Part shown: positions 41,973-51,183 of the stretch, piece after piece | How positions within the stretch are numbered: position 1 is the first letter of the stretch | Layout of the letters: each line of letters opens with the position of its first letter | Origin: Oscillospiraceae bacterium | GTDB lineage: Bacteria; Bacillota; Clostridia; Oscillospirales; Oscillospiraceae | Reading direction: 5' to 3' | Assembly (NCBI GenBank): GCA_017435525.1 | Contig: JAFSEW010000044.1 | Coordinates: forward strand, 1 to 53,105 | DNA: 53,105 bases | The notes under the pieces: model-generated | Database searches by the model: none | Seen by the model: the letters and a program-made list of their open reading frames with translations, nothing else | Told to the model about the DNA's origin: nothing | Position numbers and translations under genes: made by a program

Positions 41973-43388
41973 ATGAACACCAAAACCAGTGTCATTTCCC
42001 AGGAGGCTCTGCAGCAGCAGTTTGCCTTCTGTCAAAAAATCGAAGCTTACTGGCATGATCGCGGCATCACCCCCACCGCCTATGTGGAGACCTACGGTTG
42101 CCAGCAGAACGAAGCAGATTCCGAGCAGCTGAGAGGCCTTCTCTCTCAGGCAGGCTACGCCATCCAGGGCGGTGCCGAAGGTGCCGATGTGGTGATTATG
42201 AACACCTGCGCCATTCGGGAACACGCGGAGCAGCGGGTATTCGGCAACTTAGGCGCCCTGACCCACACCAAGCGCCGTCACCCGGGGCAGAAGATCTTCC
42301 TGTGCGGCTGCATGGCCGGGCAGGATCATGTGGTGCAGCGGATCAAGCGCAGCTATCCCCATGTGGACGGCGTGTTCTCCACCCACCATCTGTGGCAGTT
42401 CCCGGAGCTGCTGCACCGGGTGCTGACCACCGGCAAACGCACCTACTTTGTGGAAGATGAGGCAGGCTCCATTGCCGAAGGTCTGCCCCAGCTCCGGGGC
42501 AATACCCTGAAGGCCTGGGTTTCCATCATGTACGGCTGCAACAATTTCTGCACCTACTGCATCGTGCCCTATGTCCGGGGCCGGGAGCGCAGCCGCCAAC
42601 CGGAGGATATTCTGGCGGAATGCCGCAAGCTCATTGCTTCCGGCTGCAAAGATATCACATTGCTGGGTCAGAATGTCAACTCCTACGGCAAGGATCTGGG
42701 CTGCGGCGTGGACTTTGCGGATCTTCTGAAAGCCATCTCGGAAATCGAAGGTGAATTCCTGATCCGGTTTATGACCAGCCATCCCAGAGACGCTTCCAAA
42801 AAGCTCTTTGACACCATGGCCGCTTCTCCCAAAATCGCCAAGCAGCTGCATCTGCCTTTCCAGAGCGGTTCCAGCCGGGTGCTGAAGGCCATGAACCGCC
42901 ACTATGACCGGGAAACCTATCTGGAAAAGGTGCATTACGCCAAGTCCGTCATGCCCGATCTGGTGCTGACTTCCGATGTGATCGTAGGCTTCCCCGGTGA
43001 GACGGAGGAAGAATTCGAAGAAACCCTGAGCCTGATCTCTCAGGTGCACTACGATTCCCTCTTTACCTTTATTTTCTCCCCCAGAGCCGGCACCCCTGCC
43101 GCTTCCATGGACGATCCCACCCCCAAGGAAGAGAAGAACCGCCGGTTCGATAAGCTTTGCGATCTGCAAAACACCATTTCCGAACGGATCCACCACAGTT
43201 ATGTGGGCAAAACCATGCGCTGCCTGGTGGACGGCGTGGACAAGGACATGCTCACCGCCCGCACCGAAGGCGGCCGCCTGGTGCGCTTCCCCGGAGACCA
43301 CAGTCTCATCGGCAGCTACCGGCTGCTGACCATTACCGGTGCCACCACCTGGAGCCTTACCGGTATCCAGGCAGAGAAAGAAGGATAA
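41973..43388 (+). CDS. miaB: tRNA-2-methylthio-N6-dimethylallyladenosine synthase
   Basis: This 471-residue radical-SAM enzyme adds a methylthio group to i6A37 in tRNA. The N-terminal UPF0004 domain has cysteines in ETYGCQQNEADSEQ, MNTCAIREHAEQR and LCGCMAG for the auxiliary cluster. The radical SAM motif is GCNNFCTYC, followed by VPYVRGRERSR. A C-terminal TRAM domain is present. The start at 41973 has GGAGG 8 bases upstream; the frame continues upstream without a ribosome site. It is the first gene of the operon with mutS; miaA, which makes its substrate, lies further downstream. Confidence 0.95.
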   Translation: MNTKTSVISQEALQQQFAFCQKIEAYWHDRGITPTAYVETYGCQQNEADSEQLRGLLSQAGYAIQGGAEGADVVIMNTCAIREHAEQRVFGNLGALTHTKRRHPGQKIFLCGCMAGQDHVVQRIKRSYPHVDGVFSTHHLWQFPELLHRVLTTGKRTYFVEDEAGSIAEGLPQLRGNTLKAWVSIMYGCNNFCTYCIVPYVRGRERSRQPEDILAECRKLIASGCKDITLLGQNVNSYGKDLGCGVDFADLLKAISEIEGEFLIRFMTSHPRDASKKLFDTMAASPKIAKQLHLPFQSGSSRVLKAMNRHYDRETYLEKVHYAKSVMPDLVLTSDVIVGFPGETEEEFEETLSLISQVHYDSLFTFIFSPRAGTPAASMDDPTPKEEKNRRFDKLCDLQNTISERIHHSYVGKTMRCLVDGVDKDMLTARTEGGRLVRFPGDHSLIGSYRLLTITGATTWSLTGIQAEKEG

Positions 43389-43389
43389 C

Positions 43390-45996
43390 ATGGCCGAAAA
43401 AAACCAGGAACTGACCCCCATGAAGCGGCAGTACAATGCGATAAAGGCACAGAATGCCGATTCCATTTTGTTCTTCCGGCTGGGTGACTTCTACGAGATG
43501 TTCGATGAAGACGCCCGGATCGCCGCCCGGGAACTGGATCTGACCCTCACCACCCGGGATCGCAACAAGCCCCAGGATCAGCAGACCCCCATGTGCGGCG
43601 TGCCCTATCACAGTGTGGACGCTTACATTGCCCGCCTGGTGAGTAAGGGCTACAAGGTAGCCATCTGCGAGCAGACGGAAGATCCCGCCACCGCCAAGGG
43701 TCTGGTGAGCCGGGATATCACCCGGATTGTCACCCCCGGCACCGTGACGGAAAGCTGCATGCTGGAAGAAAGCCGCAACAACTATATGGCCTGCCTGTAC
43801 GGAGAAACCAAACGGCTGGGTCTGGCCTTTTGCGATGTTTCCACCGGTGCCTTTTTCGTAACCGTGTGCGCCGATGCCGCTGCCGCAGCTTCGGAATTGG
43901 GCCGGTTTGCCCCCTCGGAAGTGATGCGTCAGGGCAAGGCTTCCCAGGATTCTTCCATTGACAATGCGCTTTTCCACCATCTGCACTGCTGTGTAGACGA
44001 AGGGCTGCCCGCAGGCTTTACGGCGGAGCAGGCGGAAGCCGCTCTGGAAAGCCATTTTAACGCCACCCTGGCGCAGCTGGGCATTGCGGGTATCCCGGAA
44101 GCTGTCATGGCGGCAGGTGCGCTGCTGAAGCAGCTGCTGTTTGTGCAGAAGAACGATCTGGCCCATATCCGCCAGCTGCAGTATTACACCACGGGACTGT
44201 TTATGGAGCTGGATATCGATGCCCGGCGGAATCTGGAACTGACCCAGACCCTTCGGGGCAAAGAAAAGCGGGGAAGCCTGCTGTGGGTACTGGACAAGAC
44301 CCACACCGCCATGGGCGGACGGCTTCTGCGCAGCTGGCTGGAAAAGCCCCTGCTGGACCCCATTGAAATTGACCGCCGCCACGGTGCTGTGGAAGAACTG
44401 GTAAATGATACCATCTGCCGGGGCGAACTGCAGGAAGCCCTGAAAGGCGTCACCGACCTGGAGCGGGTGATGACCCGGATTGTCACCGGCTCTGTCAATT
44501 GCCGGGATCTGCTGGGTCTGGCCAACGGCTTTCGGGCGCTGCCTTTGGTAAAAGCGCAGCTGGCCCAGCTGGAATCTCCCCTGCTGCGGCGATTGGAGCA
44601 GGCCATCGACCCTCTGGCAGACTGCGCCGACCTGATTGAAAATACCATTATAGAAAATCCCCCCATCACCGTGCGGGAAGGCGGCATCATCCGCCCCGGT
44701 GCCAACGAGGAAGCCGACCGGCTGCGGGATCTGATGAACGGCAGCAAGGACACCATTGTGGCCATTGAAGCCGCGGAAAAGGAAGCCACCGGTATCCGCA
44801 CCCTGAAGGTCAGCTATAACCGGGTATTCGGCTATTATATTGAGGTATCCAAATCCTTTACGGAGCAGGTGCCTGCCCATTACATCCGCAAGCAGACATT
44901 AGCAAACTGCGAGCGCTATATCACCCCGGAGCTGAAAGAACTGGAAGAGCAGGTGCTCACCGCCAAGGAGCGGCTCACCGCCCTGGAATACCAGCTGTTT
45001 ACGGCTCTGCGGGAGCATCTGGCGCAGCAGGCTGCCCGGGTGCAGGCCACTGCCGCTGCGGTTGCTGCGGCGGATGCCCTGTGCTCTCTGGCTTCTGTAG
45101 CGGTGCAGCGGGGCTACTGCCGCCCCCAGATGACCCTGGGCAGCGAGATCCGCATCACCGACGGCCGTCACCCGGTGGTGGAGCAGATGCTAAACGATTC
45201 CCTCTTTGTTCCCAATGACACCGATCTGGGTGCCAGCGACAATCAGGTGGCCATCATCACCGGCCCCAATATGGCCGGCAAATCCACCTACATGCGCCAG
45301 GTGGCGCTGATCGTGCTGATGGCCCAGATGGGCTCTTTCGTCCCTGCCCGCAGTGCCAGACTGGGTATCGTGGATCGGGTGTTTACCCGTATCGGCGCCA
45401 GCGATGACTTAGCTTCCGGCCAGTCTACCTTCATGGTGGAAATGGCGGAGGTGGCTTCCATTCTGAAGCACGCCACTGCCCGGAGCCTGCTGATTCTGGA
45501 TGAGATTGGCCGTGGCACCTCCACCTATGATGGCATGTCCATCGCCAAGGCTGTGCTGGAGCATGTGGCCAATCCCCGCAAGCTGGGTGCCAAGACCCTC
45601 TTTGCCACCCACTATCATGAGCTTTCCACCATTGAGGCAGAGCTGCCCAATGTAAGAAACTACAATATTGCCGTGAAGAAGCGGGGCGAGCAGATGATCT
45701 TCCTGCGTAAGATCGTTCCCGGTGCCACCGATGACAGCTACGGCATCGAAGTTGCCAAGCTGGCAGGTCTGCCTGCTGCGGTCACCGCCCGGGCAAAGGA
45801 AATTCTGGCACAGCTGGAAGAGAAAAAGGGCGTAACCCATGCGTCCCCCGTTGCCGCTGCCCCTGACGATCAGGTGAGTATGCTGGATATGCGCGCCCAG
45901 CAGGTGTGCGCAGCCCTGGAAGCCATCAGCGTGGAGACACTGACTCCTATTGAAGCTATGAACGAGCTGTACCGGCTTAAGAAGATGTTATTATGA
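43390..45996 (+). CDS. mutS: DNA mismatch repair protein MutS
   Basis: This 868-residue protein has the normal MutS length and domain order: mismatch-binding domain I with FFRLGDFYEMF (FxE motif, about 22-32), connector, lever and clamp regions, and the ATPase domain. Walker A is ITGPNMAGKSTYMRQ, followed by SARLGIVDRVFTRIGASDD, Walker B SLLILDEIGRGTSTYDG and ATHYHEL. It recognises mismatches and recruits MutL. The ATG at 43390 is one base after the miaB stop. A short C-terminal tail carries the helical dimerisation segment. Confidence 0.97.
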   Translation: MAEKNQELTPMKRQYNAIKAQNADSILFFRLGDFYEMFDEDARIAARELDLTLTTRDRNKPQDQQTPMCGVPYHSVDAYIARLVSKGYKVAICEQTEDPATAKGLVSRDITRIVTPGTVTESCMLEESRNNYMACLYGETKRLGLAFCDVSTGAFFVTVCADAAAAASELGRFAPSEVMRQGKASQDSSIDNALFHHLHCCVDEGLPAGFTAEQAEAALESHFNATLAQLGIAGIPEAVMAAGALLKQLLFVQKNDLAHIRQLQYYTTGLFMELDIDARRNLELTQTLRGKEKRGSLLWVLDKTHTAMGGRLLRSWLEKPLLDPIEIDRRHGAVEELVNDTICRGELQEALKGVTDLERVMTRIVTGSVNCRDLLGLANGFRALPLVKAQLAQLESPLLRRLEQAIDPLADCADLIENTIIENPPITVREGGIIRPGANEEADRLRDLMNGSKDTIVAIEAAEKEATGIRTLKVSYNRVFGYYIEVSKSFTEQVPAHYIRKQTLANCERYITPELKELEEQVLTAKERLTALEYQLFTALREHLAQQAARVQATAAAVAAADALCSLASVAVQRGYCRPQMTLGSEIRITDGRHPVVEQMLNDSLFVPNDTDLGASDNQVAIITGPNMAGKSTYMRQVALIVLMAQMGSFVPARSARLGIVDRVFTRIGASDDLASGQSTFMVEMAEVASILKHATARSLLILDEIGRGTSTYDGMSIAKAVLEHVANPRKLGAKTLFATHYHELSTIEAELPNVRNYNIAVKKRGEQMIFLRKIVPGATDDSYGIEVAKLAGLPAAVTARAKEILAQLEEKKGVTHASPVAAAPDDQVSMLDMRAQQVCAALEAISVETLTPIEAMNELYRLKKMLL

Positions 45997-46676
45997 AACA
46001 ATTACCCGTAACCCCAACCAAAAAAGAAATCATCTGCGCCACTACATATATGCTGCTGGAATTTCTGGTACTGCCCACCGTCATTTCCCTGCTGAACAGC
46101 CTGCTGCCCAATCCGCTGTCCACAGCCCGGCTGAATCTGGCGTTCTTCCTGCTGAACTATCTGGCTGTAGGCCTGATCCTGCGCAAATTCATCGGCAAAA
46201 GCCTGATAGACAGCAAGCCCGGCCTGCTGCTGGGCAGCGCGGCGCTGGGTATGCTGGCTTACTGGGCCATGAATCTGGCAGTGGGCAGCGTGATTCTGCT
46301 GATCAATCCGGAATTTGCCAATGTCAATGACGCAGCCATTGCAGACATGGCGCAATCCGATCTGCTTTTCAGCATTCTGGGTACCGTGGTGCTGGTGCCT
46401 CCCTGTGAAGAGCTGCTGTTCCGGGGTGTTGTGTTCGGCGGCATGTATAACCGCCGCCCCCTGATGGCCTATGTGCTTTCCACGGTGTGCTTCGGTGCCA
46501 TCCATGTGATCGGCTATATCGGCCTGTTCTCCTGGGATATTCTGGCCCTTTGCTTTTTGCAGTATCTCCCCGCCGGTATCTGCCTGGCCTGGAGCTATGT
46601 CCGCAGCGGCAGCATTCTGGCACCCATTCTCATCCACACCCTGGTCAATGCCGTGGGCATTGCCTTCCTGAGGTGA
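45993..46676 (+). CDS. CPBP-family intramembrane metalloprotease (CAAX/Abi type)
   Basis: This 227-residue polytopic protein has six to seven hydrophobic segments and the full CPBP motifs: PPCEELLFRG (EExxxR, about 136-145), FGAIHVIGY (FxxxH) and ILIHTLVNAVG (HxxxN). Family members cleave within membranes or act in bacteriocin immunity and protein maturation; the substrate is unknown. Its ATG overlaps the mutS stop (ATGA), and mutL starts 5 bases after its stop. It is therefore fully embedded in the mismatch-repair operon. Confidence 0.92.
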   Translation: MKQLPVTPTKKEIICATTYMLLEFLVLPTVISLLNSLLPNPLSTARLNLAFFLLNYLAVGLILRKFIGKSLIDSKPGLLLGSAALGMLAYWAMNLAVGSVILLINPEFANVNDAAIADMAQSDLLFSILGTVVLVPPCEELLFRGVVFGGMYNRRPLMAYVLSTVCFGAIHVIGYIGLFSWDILALCFLQYLPAGICLAWSYVRSGSILAPILIHTLVNAVGIAFLR

Positions 46677-46681
46677 CTGTT

Positions 46682-48562
46682 ATGCCAAAAATTGTTCAAT
46701 TATCCCAGCATGTGGCCAATCTCATCGCCGCAGGCGAAGTGGTGGAGCGGCCTGCCAGCGTTGTGAAGGAGCTGCTGGAAAATGCCGTGGACGCCGGTGC
46801 CAGCCAGGTGACTGTGGAAATCCGCGATGGCGGTATGACCTTTCTCCGGGTTACAGACAACGGCTGCGGCATGCAGGCGGAAGATGCCCGCACCGCCTTT
46901 CTGCGCCACGCCACCTCCAAGCTGCGCAGCGCGGAAGACCTGGCAGCCATTGCCACCATGGGCTTCCGGGGCGAAGCATTGGCAGCTATTGCCTCCGTCA
47001 GCCGTATTGATCTGCTGACCAAGACCCCCGGTGCCATCGCAGGTACCAGCCTGCATCTGGAAGCGGGCAATATTACCGAGGAATCGGAAGCCGGCTGCCC
47101 CGACGGCACCACCATCATCGTAAGAGATCTTTTCTTCAACACCCCTGCCCGGATGAAGTTTATGAAGTCCGACACCTACGAGGGCAGCCGTGTGGCCGCT
47201 GCGGTACAGCAGCAGGCTCTGGCACACCCGGAAGTAGCCTTCAAGCTGATCCGGGACGGCAAGCAGGCCCTTTCCACCCCCGGTACCGGGGATCTGGGCG
47301 CGGCGGTGTACTGCGTTTACGGCAGAGAGTGCGCCAACATGGTAAAAGTGGAAAGCAAGTGGGAGAATTATACCCTCACCGGCTTTGTATCCAAGCCCAC
47401 GGACGCCCGTCCCAGCCGGAATCTGCAGACCTTCTTTGTGAATAACCGGCCTGTGAAGTCCAAAATTCTCATTGCGGCCCTGGAGGAAGCCTACCGGAAT
47501 CAGATCATGGTGGGCAAATTCCCCGCCTGTGTGCTGCACCTGTACCTGCCTGCCAATACGGTGGATGTGAATGTGCATCCTGCCAAGACGGAAGTAAAAT
47601 TCCTGGCGGAGAAGGCCGTATTCGACTGTGTGCACTACGGGGTTCTGGGGGCCCTGAACAAGACCCCTGACCGGCCCCAGGTGCAGTTTAAGCCTGCCCC
47701 CGCGCCTACCCTGCCCCCGAAGCCCGCACCGATTGCCCCGCAGCAATCTTCCCCTAAACCCAAGGCTGATTTCTACCGCACCATGACTGCGGAGGAATTC
47801 AAGACCTTTTCTGCTGCCCTGACCGATGCACCCAAGCCCCGGCCGGAAGCCGCTGCCGCCACTGCTGCGAAAATCCAGCAGCGGCAGAGCCTGCCCCTAT
47901 ACTCCCCGGTAAAGCTTCCCACCGTTGCCCCCGTATCCAAGCCGGAACCTGCAGCGGAAGAACCGGAGCAGACCGTCCTGCCCATGCCGGAGGAAATTCC
48001 CTGGCATCTGGTGGGCGAACTGTACCGCAGCTATGTAATCGTGGAGCAGGGAGAGGAAGCCTTCCTCATTGACAAACACGCCGCCCATGAGCGGCTGCTC
48101 TTTGAAAAGCTGAAAGCCAATCAGGAGGCCATTACCGCCCAGAATCTGCTGGCCCCCATCCCTTGCCGCTTAAGCCCCGAAAGCTGCGCCGAGCTGCTGT
48201 CCAACCAGGGACTTCTGGAAGAGCTGGGATTTGAAATCGAAGAATTCGGCGATAATACGGTGCTGCTGCGGCAGATTCCCATGGATTTAAGCCCGGAGGA
48301 TGCCGCCGATGCCCTGGAGACCATCGCCGCCGATCTGCTCAGCGGACGCCGGGAAAGCAAGGACGCCGTCCGGGACGAAGTGCTCCATACCGTAGCCTGC
48401 AAAGCCGCCATCAAAGCCGGCTGGCACAGCGACGAAAAGGAACTGCTGGCTCTTGTCAAGCAGGTGATGGAAAACGACGACCTGAAATACTGCCCCCACG
48501 GCAGACCCATCTGCATCAGCCTAAGCAAAAAACAGCTGGAAAAGCAATTCAAGCGTGCTTAA
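46682..48562 (+). CDS. mutL: DNA mismatch repair protein MutL
   Basis: This 626-residue protein has the GHKL ATPase N-terminus (IAAGEVVERPASVVKELLEN and DNGCGM, then ATSKLRSAEDL and GFRGEALAAI). A Pro/Ala-rich linker spans about 330-430. The C-terminal dimerisation/endonuclease domain has LIDKHAAHERLLFEKL (DxHAxxER type), VACKAAIKAG and CPHGRPICI. The endonuclease motifs fit MutL of organisms lacking MutH. MutL couples mismatch recognition to strand incision. The start follows the CPBP gene by 5 bases. Confidence 0.96.
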   Translation: MPKIVQLSQHVANLIAAGEVVERPASVVKELLENAVDAGASQVTVEIRDGGMTFLRVTDNGCGMQAEDARTAFLRHATSKLRSAEDLAAIATMGFRGEALAAIASVSRIDLLTKTPGAIAGTSLHLEAGNITEESEAGCPDGTTIIVRDLFFNTPARMKFMKSDTYEGSRVAAAVQQQALAHPEVAFKLIRDGKQALSTPGTGDLGAAVYCVYGRECANMVKVESKWENYTLTGFVSKPTDARPSRNLQTFFVNNRPVKSKILIAALEEAYRNQIMVGKFPACVLHLYLPANTVDVNVHPAKTEVKFLAEKAVFDCVHYGVLGALNKTPDRPQVQFKPAPAPTLPPKPAPIAPQQSSPKPKADFYRTMTAEEFKTFSAALTDAPKPRPEAAAATAAKIQQRQSLPLYSPVKLPTVAPVSKPEPAAEEPEQTVLPMPEEIPWHLVGELYRSYVIVEQGEEAFLIDKHAAHERLLFEKLKANQEAITAQNLLAPIPCRLSPESCAELLSNQGLLEELGFEIEEFGDNTVLLRQIPMDLSPEDAADALETIAADLLSGRRESKDAVRDEVLHTVACKAAIKAGWHSDEKELLALVKQVMENDDLKYCPHGRPICISLSKKQLEKQFKRA

Positions 48563-48584
48563 GCGCCTGATGTACCACAAGGGT

Positions 48585-48691
48585 ACGGATTCTTCGACTC
48601 GCTACGCTCGCTCAGAATGACAGGAAAAAGCTGAACGCCTTGTTCTTTCTCTGTCGCCCTGAGCAAGCCGCAGGCGCGCCGAAGGGCCCGT
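48585..48691. repeat. 107-bp intergenic repeat, copy A
   Basis: It matches 49038-49144 with one visible difference. It combines a REP-like unit (ACGGATTC to GAATGACA, 48585-48622, with internal hairpin) and a second element running from TGTCGCCCTGAGC to GCCGAAGGGCCCG. It begins 23 bases after the mutL stop. Confidence 0.85.
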
Positions 48692-48702
48692 CCTTTTCAG
48701 AC

Positions 48703-48749
48703 ACGGATTCTTCAACTACGCATCTTGCGATGCTTCGCTCAGAATGACA
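48703..48749. repeat. REP-like unit with variant hairpin
   Basis: It has the same ACGGATTC and GAATGACA ends as the neighbouring copies, but the inner hairpin is different (CTACGCATC/GATGCTTCG type). Confidence 0.7.
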
Positions 48750-48889
48750 GAGAAATGGGGACAGACTGTTGCTTTTTTCTCACCCATTCGGAACGAAAGG
48801 CTCTCCCCTACATTCCATACCAGCCAGCGCGTCCCGGGTACAAGCCTTAAAATTCTCCCTGGTTCGATTTTCTGCCACGGGGGGAGATT

Positions 48890-48977
48890 CTCAAGAGGGG
48901 GGTGTATTTGGCGGCGCGAATTTCAGAAGCACTTCCAAGTTACCGCTGCAACGCCGACTCTAACGCCCCCTCTTGAG
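48890..48977. repeat. Inverted repeat element with 12-bp arms
   Basis: CTCAAGAGGGGG (48890-48901) is inverted as CCCCCTCTTGAG (48966-48977). The 64 bases between hold no ORF that I can support. This resembles a small non-autonomous element. Together with its neighbours it fills the 622-base mutL-miaA gap. Confidence 0.6.
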
Positions 48978-48990
48978 CCGACTTCTTTGG

Positions 48991-49020
48991 TTACTTTCTT
49001 GTTCGGAGACAAGAAAGTAA
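48991..49020. repeat. Perfect hairpin in the mutL-miaA gap
   Basis: TTACTTTCTTG pairs with CAAGAAAGTAA around an 8-base loop. No T run follows, so it is more likely part of a repeat than a terminator. Confidence 0.6.
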
Positions 49021-49037
49021 CACGCCCACGCAGGGTT

Positions 49038-49144
49038 ACGGATTCTTCGACTCGCTACGCTCGCTCAGAATGACAGAAAAAAGCTGAACGCCTTGTTCTT
49101 TCTCTGTCGCCCTGAGCAAGCCGCAGGCGCGCCGAAGGGCCCGT
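49038..49144. repeat. 107-bp intergenic repeat, copy B
   Basis: Direct repeat of 48585-48691, about 450 bases apart. It ends 40 bases before the miaA start, so it may separate miaA from the mutL transcript. No clear promoter is visible between it and miaA. Confidence 0.85.
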
Positions 49145-49184
49145 TCTCTCCCGGAAATGACTTTAATCTTTTGGAGATTTACCC

Positions 49185-50120
49185 ATGAACAATCTCATTT
49201 GTATTGCCGGGCCTACGGCTTCCGGTAAGACTGCCCTTTCCATTGCCCTGGCAAAGGAGCTGGATGCGGAGATCGTGTCCTGCGATTCCATGCAGGTGTA
49301 TCGCCGCATGGATATCGGCACCGCCAAGCCTACGGTGGAGGAACGGGCCGGAATTAAGCACTATATGCTGGATGTAGCCCAGCCGGAGGAGGATTTCTCC
49401 GTAAGTAAATACTGCGCCATGGCTGACCCCATTGTGGAGGATATTCTCGCCCGGGGCAAGACCGCCATCATCGTAGGCGGCACCGGCCTTTATATGGACA
49501 GTCTGGTAAGAGGCAACGCCTTTGCTCCCTACCCCTCCACAGGCCGCCGGGAAGAGCTGGAAGCCCTGGCGAAAGAAAAGGGCATCGAAGCCGTGGTGGA
49601 GATGCTCCGGGCCGTTGACCCGGAATCCGCCGCACGGCTGCATCCTTCCGATCAGAAGCGGATCATCCGTGCCATGGAGGTTTACCTGGAAACCGGCGAG
49701 ACTATCACGGAGCACAATCGCCGTACCCAGGAAATTCCCGATAAATATTCCCCCATCTGGTTTGCCCTGGAGGATGAAGACCGGGCAGACCTGTATGATC
49801 GTATCGACCGCCGTGTGGATACCATGCTGGAGCTGGGACTTCTGGAGGAAATCCGGGAATTGCTGGCTTCCGGTGTTCCGGCCAAGGCCACTTCCATGCA
49901 GGCCATCGGCTATAAGGAATTCGTCCACGCCCTCACTGCCGGGGGCAGCGTGGAAGCCGCGGTAAAAGAAGTGCAGCAATCTTCCCGGCATTACGCCAAG
50001 CGGCAGCTGACCTGGTTCCGGCGCAACAAGGCCATCCACTGGCTGCGCAGAAGCGCCAGCCTGGGCACCGAAGAAATTCTTGCTGCCGCCCGACAGGTTC
50101 TGCACGAAACTGACAAGTGA
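49185..50120 (+). CDS. miaA: tRNA dimethylallyltransferase
   Basis: This 311-residue enzyme adds a dimethylallyl group to A37 of tRNAs. It has the P-loop [12 protein letters not shown] (8-19), [19 protein letters not shown], the [14 protein letters not shown] block, and the C-terminal [11 protein letters not shown] motif. GGAG lies 8 bases before the ATG. Its product is the substrate of MiaB, encoded about 7 kb upstream in the same direction. hfq follows 44 bases later. Confidence 0.96.
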   Translation: MNNLICIAGPTASGKTALSIALAKELDAEIVSCDSMQVYRRMDIGTAKPTVEERAGIKHYMLDVAQPEEDFSVSKYCAMADPIVEDILARGKTAIIVGGTGLYMDSLVRGNAFAPYPSTGRREELEALAKEKGIEAVVEMLRAVDPESAARLHPSDQKRIIRAMEVYLETGETITEHNRRTQEIPDKYSPIWFALEDEDRADLYDRIDRRVDTMLELGLLEEIRELLASGVPAKATSMQAIGYKEFVHALTAGGSVEAAVKEVQQSSRHYAKRQLTWFRRNKAIHWLRRSASLGTEEILAAARQVLHETDK

Positions 50121-50164
50121 AATCTGCTACCATATGTTCATCCCAACAGAAAGAAGGAATACAT

Positions 50165-50392
50165 ATGGCAGAACCCATCAATTTACAGGAAGCCATTCTG
50201 CGGGAAGTCCGCGCAGAGCGGACACCGGTTACACTGTTCCTGATGAACGGCTTCCAGCTCCGGGGCATCATCACAGGCTTTGACAGCTTCGTGGTGGTAC
50301 TGGTGACAGAGGGCAAACAGCAGATGATCTACAAGCACGCCATCTCTACCCTTGCCCCTTTGAAGCCGCTGAAGGCCGCACAGAGTGCATAA
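50165..50392 (+). CDS. hfq: RNA-binding protein Hfq
   Basis: This 75-residue Sm-like protein starts [16 protein letters not shown], with AAGGA upstream. Sm1 contains [19 protein letters not shown]; Sm2 is YKHAIST, the classic Hfq signature. It forms a hexamer that binds poly-U and A-rich RNA. It follows miaA, a gene order conserved across many bacteria, and ends just before a terminator. Confidence 0.95.
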   Translation: MAEPINLQEAILREVRAERTPVTLFLMNGFQLRGIITGFDSFVVVLVTEGKQQMIYKHAISTLAPLKPLKAAQSA

Positions 50393-50393
50393 G

Positions 50394-50427
50394 CAAGGGG
50401 CGACGGAATTTCCGCCGCCCCTTCTTA
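50394..50427 (+). terminator. Terminator after hfq
   Basis: AAGGGGCG pairs with CGCCCCTT, with inner pairing CGGAA/TTCCG, followed by CTTAAC. It begins 2 bases after the stop. The T run is short, so some readthrough is likely. Confidence 0.7.
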
Positions 50428-50447
50428 ACATAGAAAGGATCTTGATC

Positions 50448-51158
50448 ATGTCCATTGCTGAAAATGTAGCCGCTATCCAAGCAAATATTGCCGCCGCTGC
50501 CATTGCCGCAGGCCGGAATCCCAAGGAAATTCTCCTGTGCGCCGCCACCAAGATGAACGATGCCGATGCGGTGCGTCAGGCCATTGCCGCCGGTGTGGAC
50601 TGTTGCGGCGAAAACCGGGTGCAGGAGCTTACCGCGAAACTTGACCAAGATGCCTACCGGGGCGCCCCGGTGCATTTCATCGGCAGGCTGCAGACCAACA
50701 AGGTCAAACAGGTGGTGGGCAAGGTGGACCTCATCCAGAGTGTGGACAGGCTGAAGCTTCTGGAAGCTGTCAATGCCGAAGCTGCCCGGCAGGGCATCAT
50801 CCAGGATATTCTGCTGCAGATCAACATCGGCCGTGAGGAAAGTAAGGGCGGTTTCCTGACGGAGGAACTGCCGCTGCTGCTGCCTGATTTGGCAAAATAT
50901 ACGAATATTCGCGTCCAGGGTCTCATGGCTATCCCGCCAATTTGCCAGGATGCTACAAAAAATGATAAATTTTTTCAAGAAATATACCGGATTGGTGTTG
51001 ACATAAGGGATAAAAAATACGATAATGTATGGGTCAATATACTGTCTATGGGTATGTCCGATGATTATGAGAGTGCCATCCGGTGCGGAAGCACCATGAT
51101 CCGCGTTGGCACCGCTATTTTTGGCGCCCGTGACTATACCAAGACGCATCAACCGTGA
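50448..51158 (+). CDS. YggS/PROSC-family pyridoxal-phosphate homeostasis protein
   Basis: This 236-residue protein (ylmE position) has the PLP-binding Lys in LLCAATKMNDADAV, the GENRVQEL and HFIGRLQTNKVK motifs, and the C-terminal ILSMGMSDDYESAIRCGSTMIRVG segment, split here at its conserved Gly. It controls free PLP levels. The start at 50448 has AAGGAT upstream. The stretch 50888-51074 (about residues 148-209) is strikingly AT-rich compared with the rest of the gene and encodes KNDKFFQEIYR and DKKYDNVWVN. The reading frame is intact. It lies upstream of sepF, as in many Firmicutes. Confidence 0.93.
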   Translation: MSIAENVAAIQANIAAAAIAAGRNPKEILLCAATKMNDADAVRQAIAAGVDCCGENRVQELTAKLDQDAYRGAPVHFIGRLQTNKVKQVVGKVDLIQSVDRLKLLEAVNAEAARQGIIQDILLQINIGREESKGGFLTEELPLLLPDLAKYTNIRVQGLMAIPPICQDATKNDKFFQEIYRIGVDIRDKKYDNVWVNILSMGMSDDYESAIRCGSTMIRVGTAIFGARDYTKTHQP

Positions 51159-51183
51159 TGTGAACATACAGGAGGAAGTACTA

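Noticed and set aside
48744-49073. A 109-codon open frame in the mutL-miaA gap
   Set aside because: It is made of repeat sequence and inverted elements, with no ribosome site and no family similarity.
48585-49144. Two spaced repeats considered as a CRISPR array
   Set aside because: The repeats are 107 bp and about 450 bp apart with unrelated sequence between; no short regular spacers and no cas genes are present.
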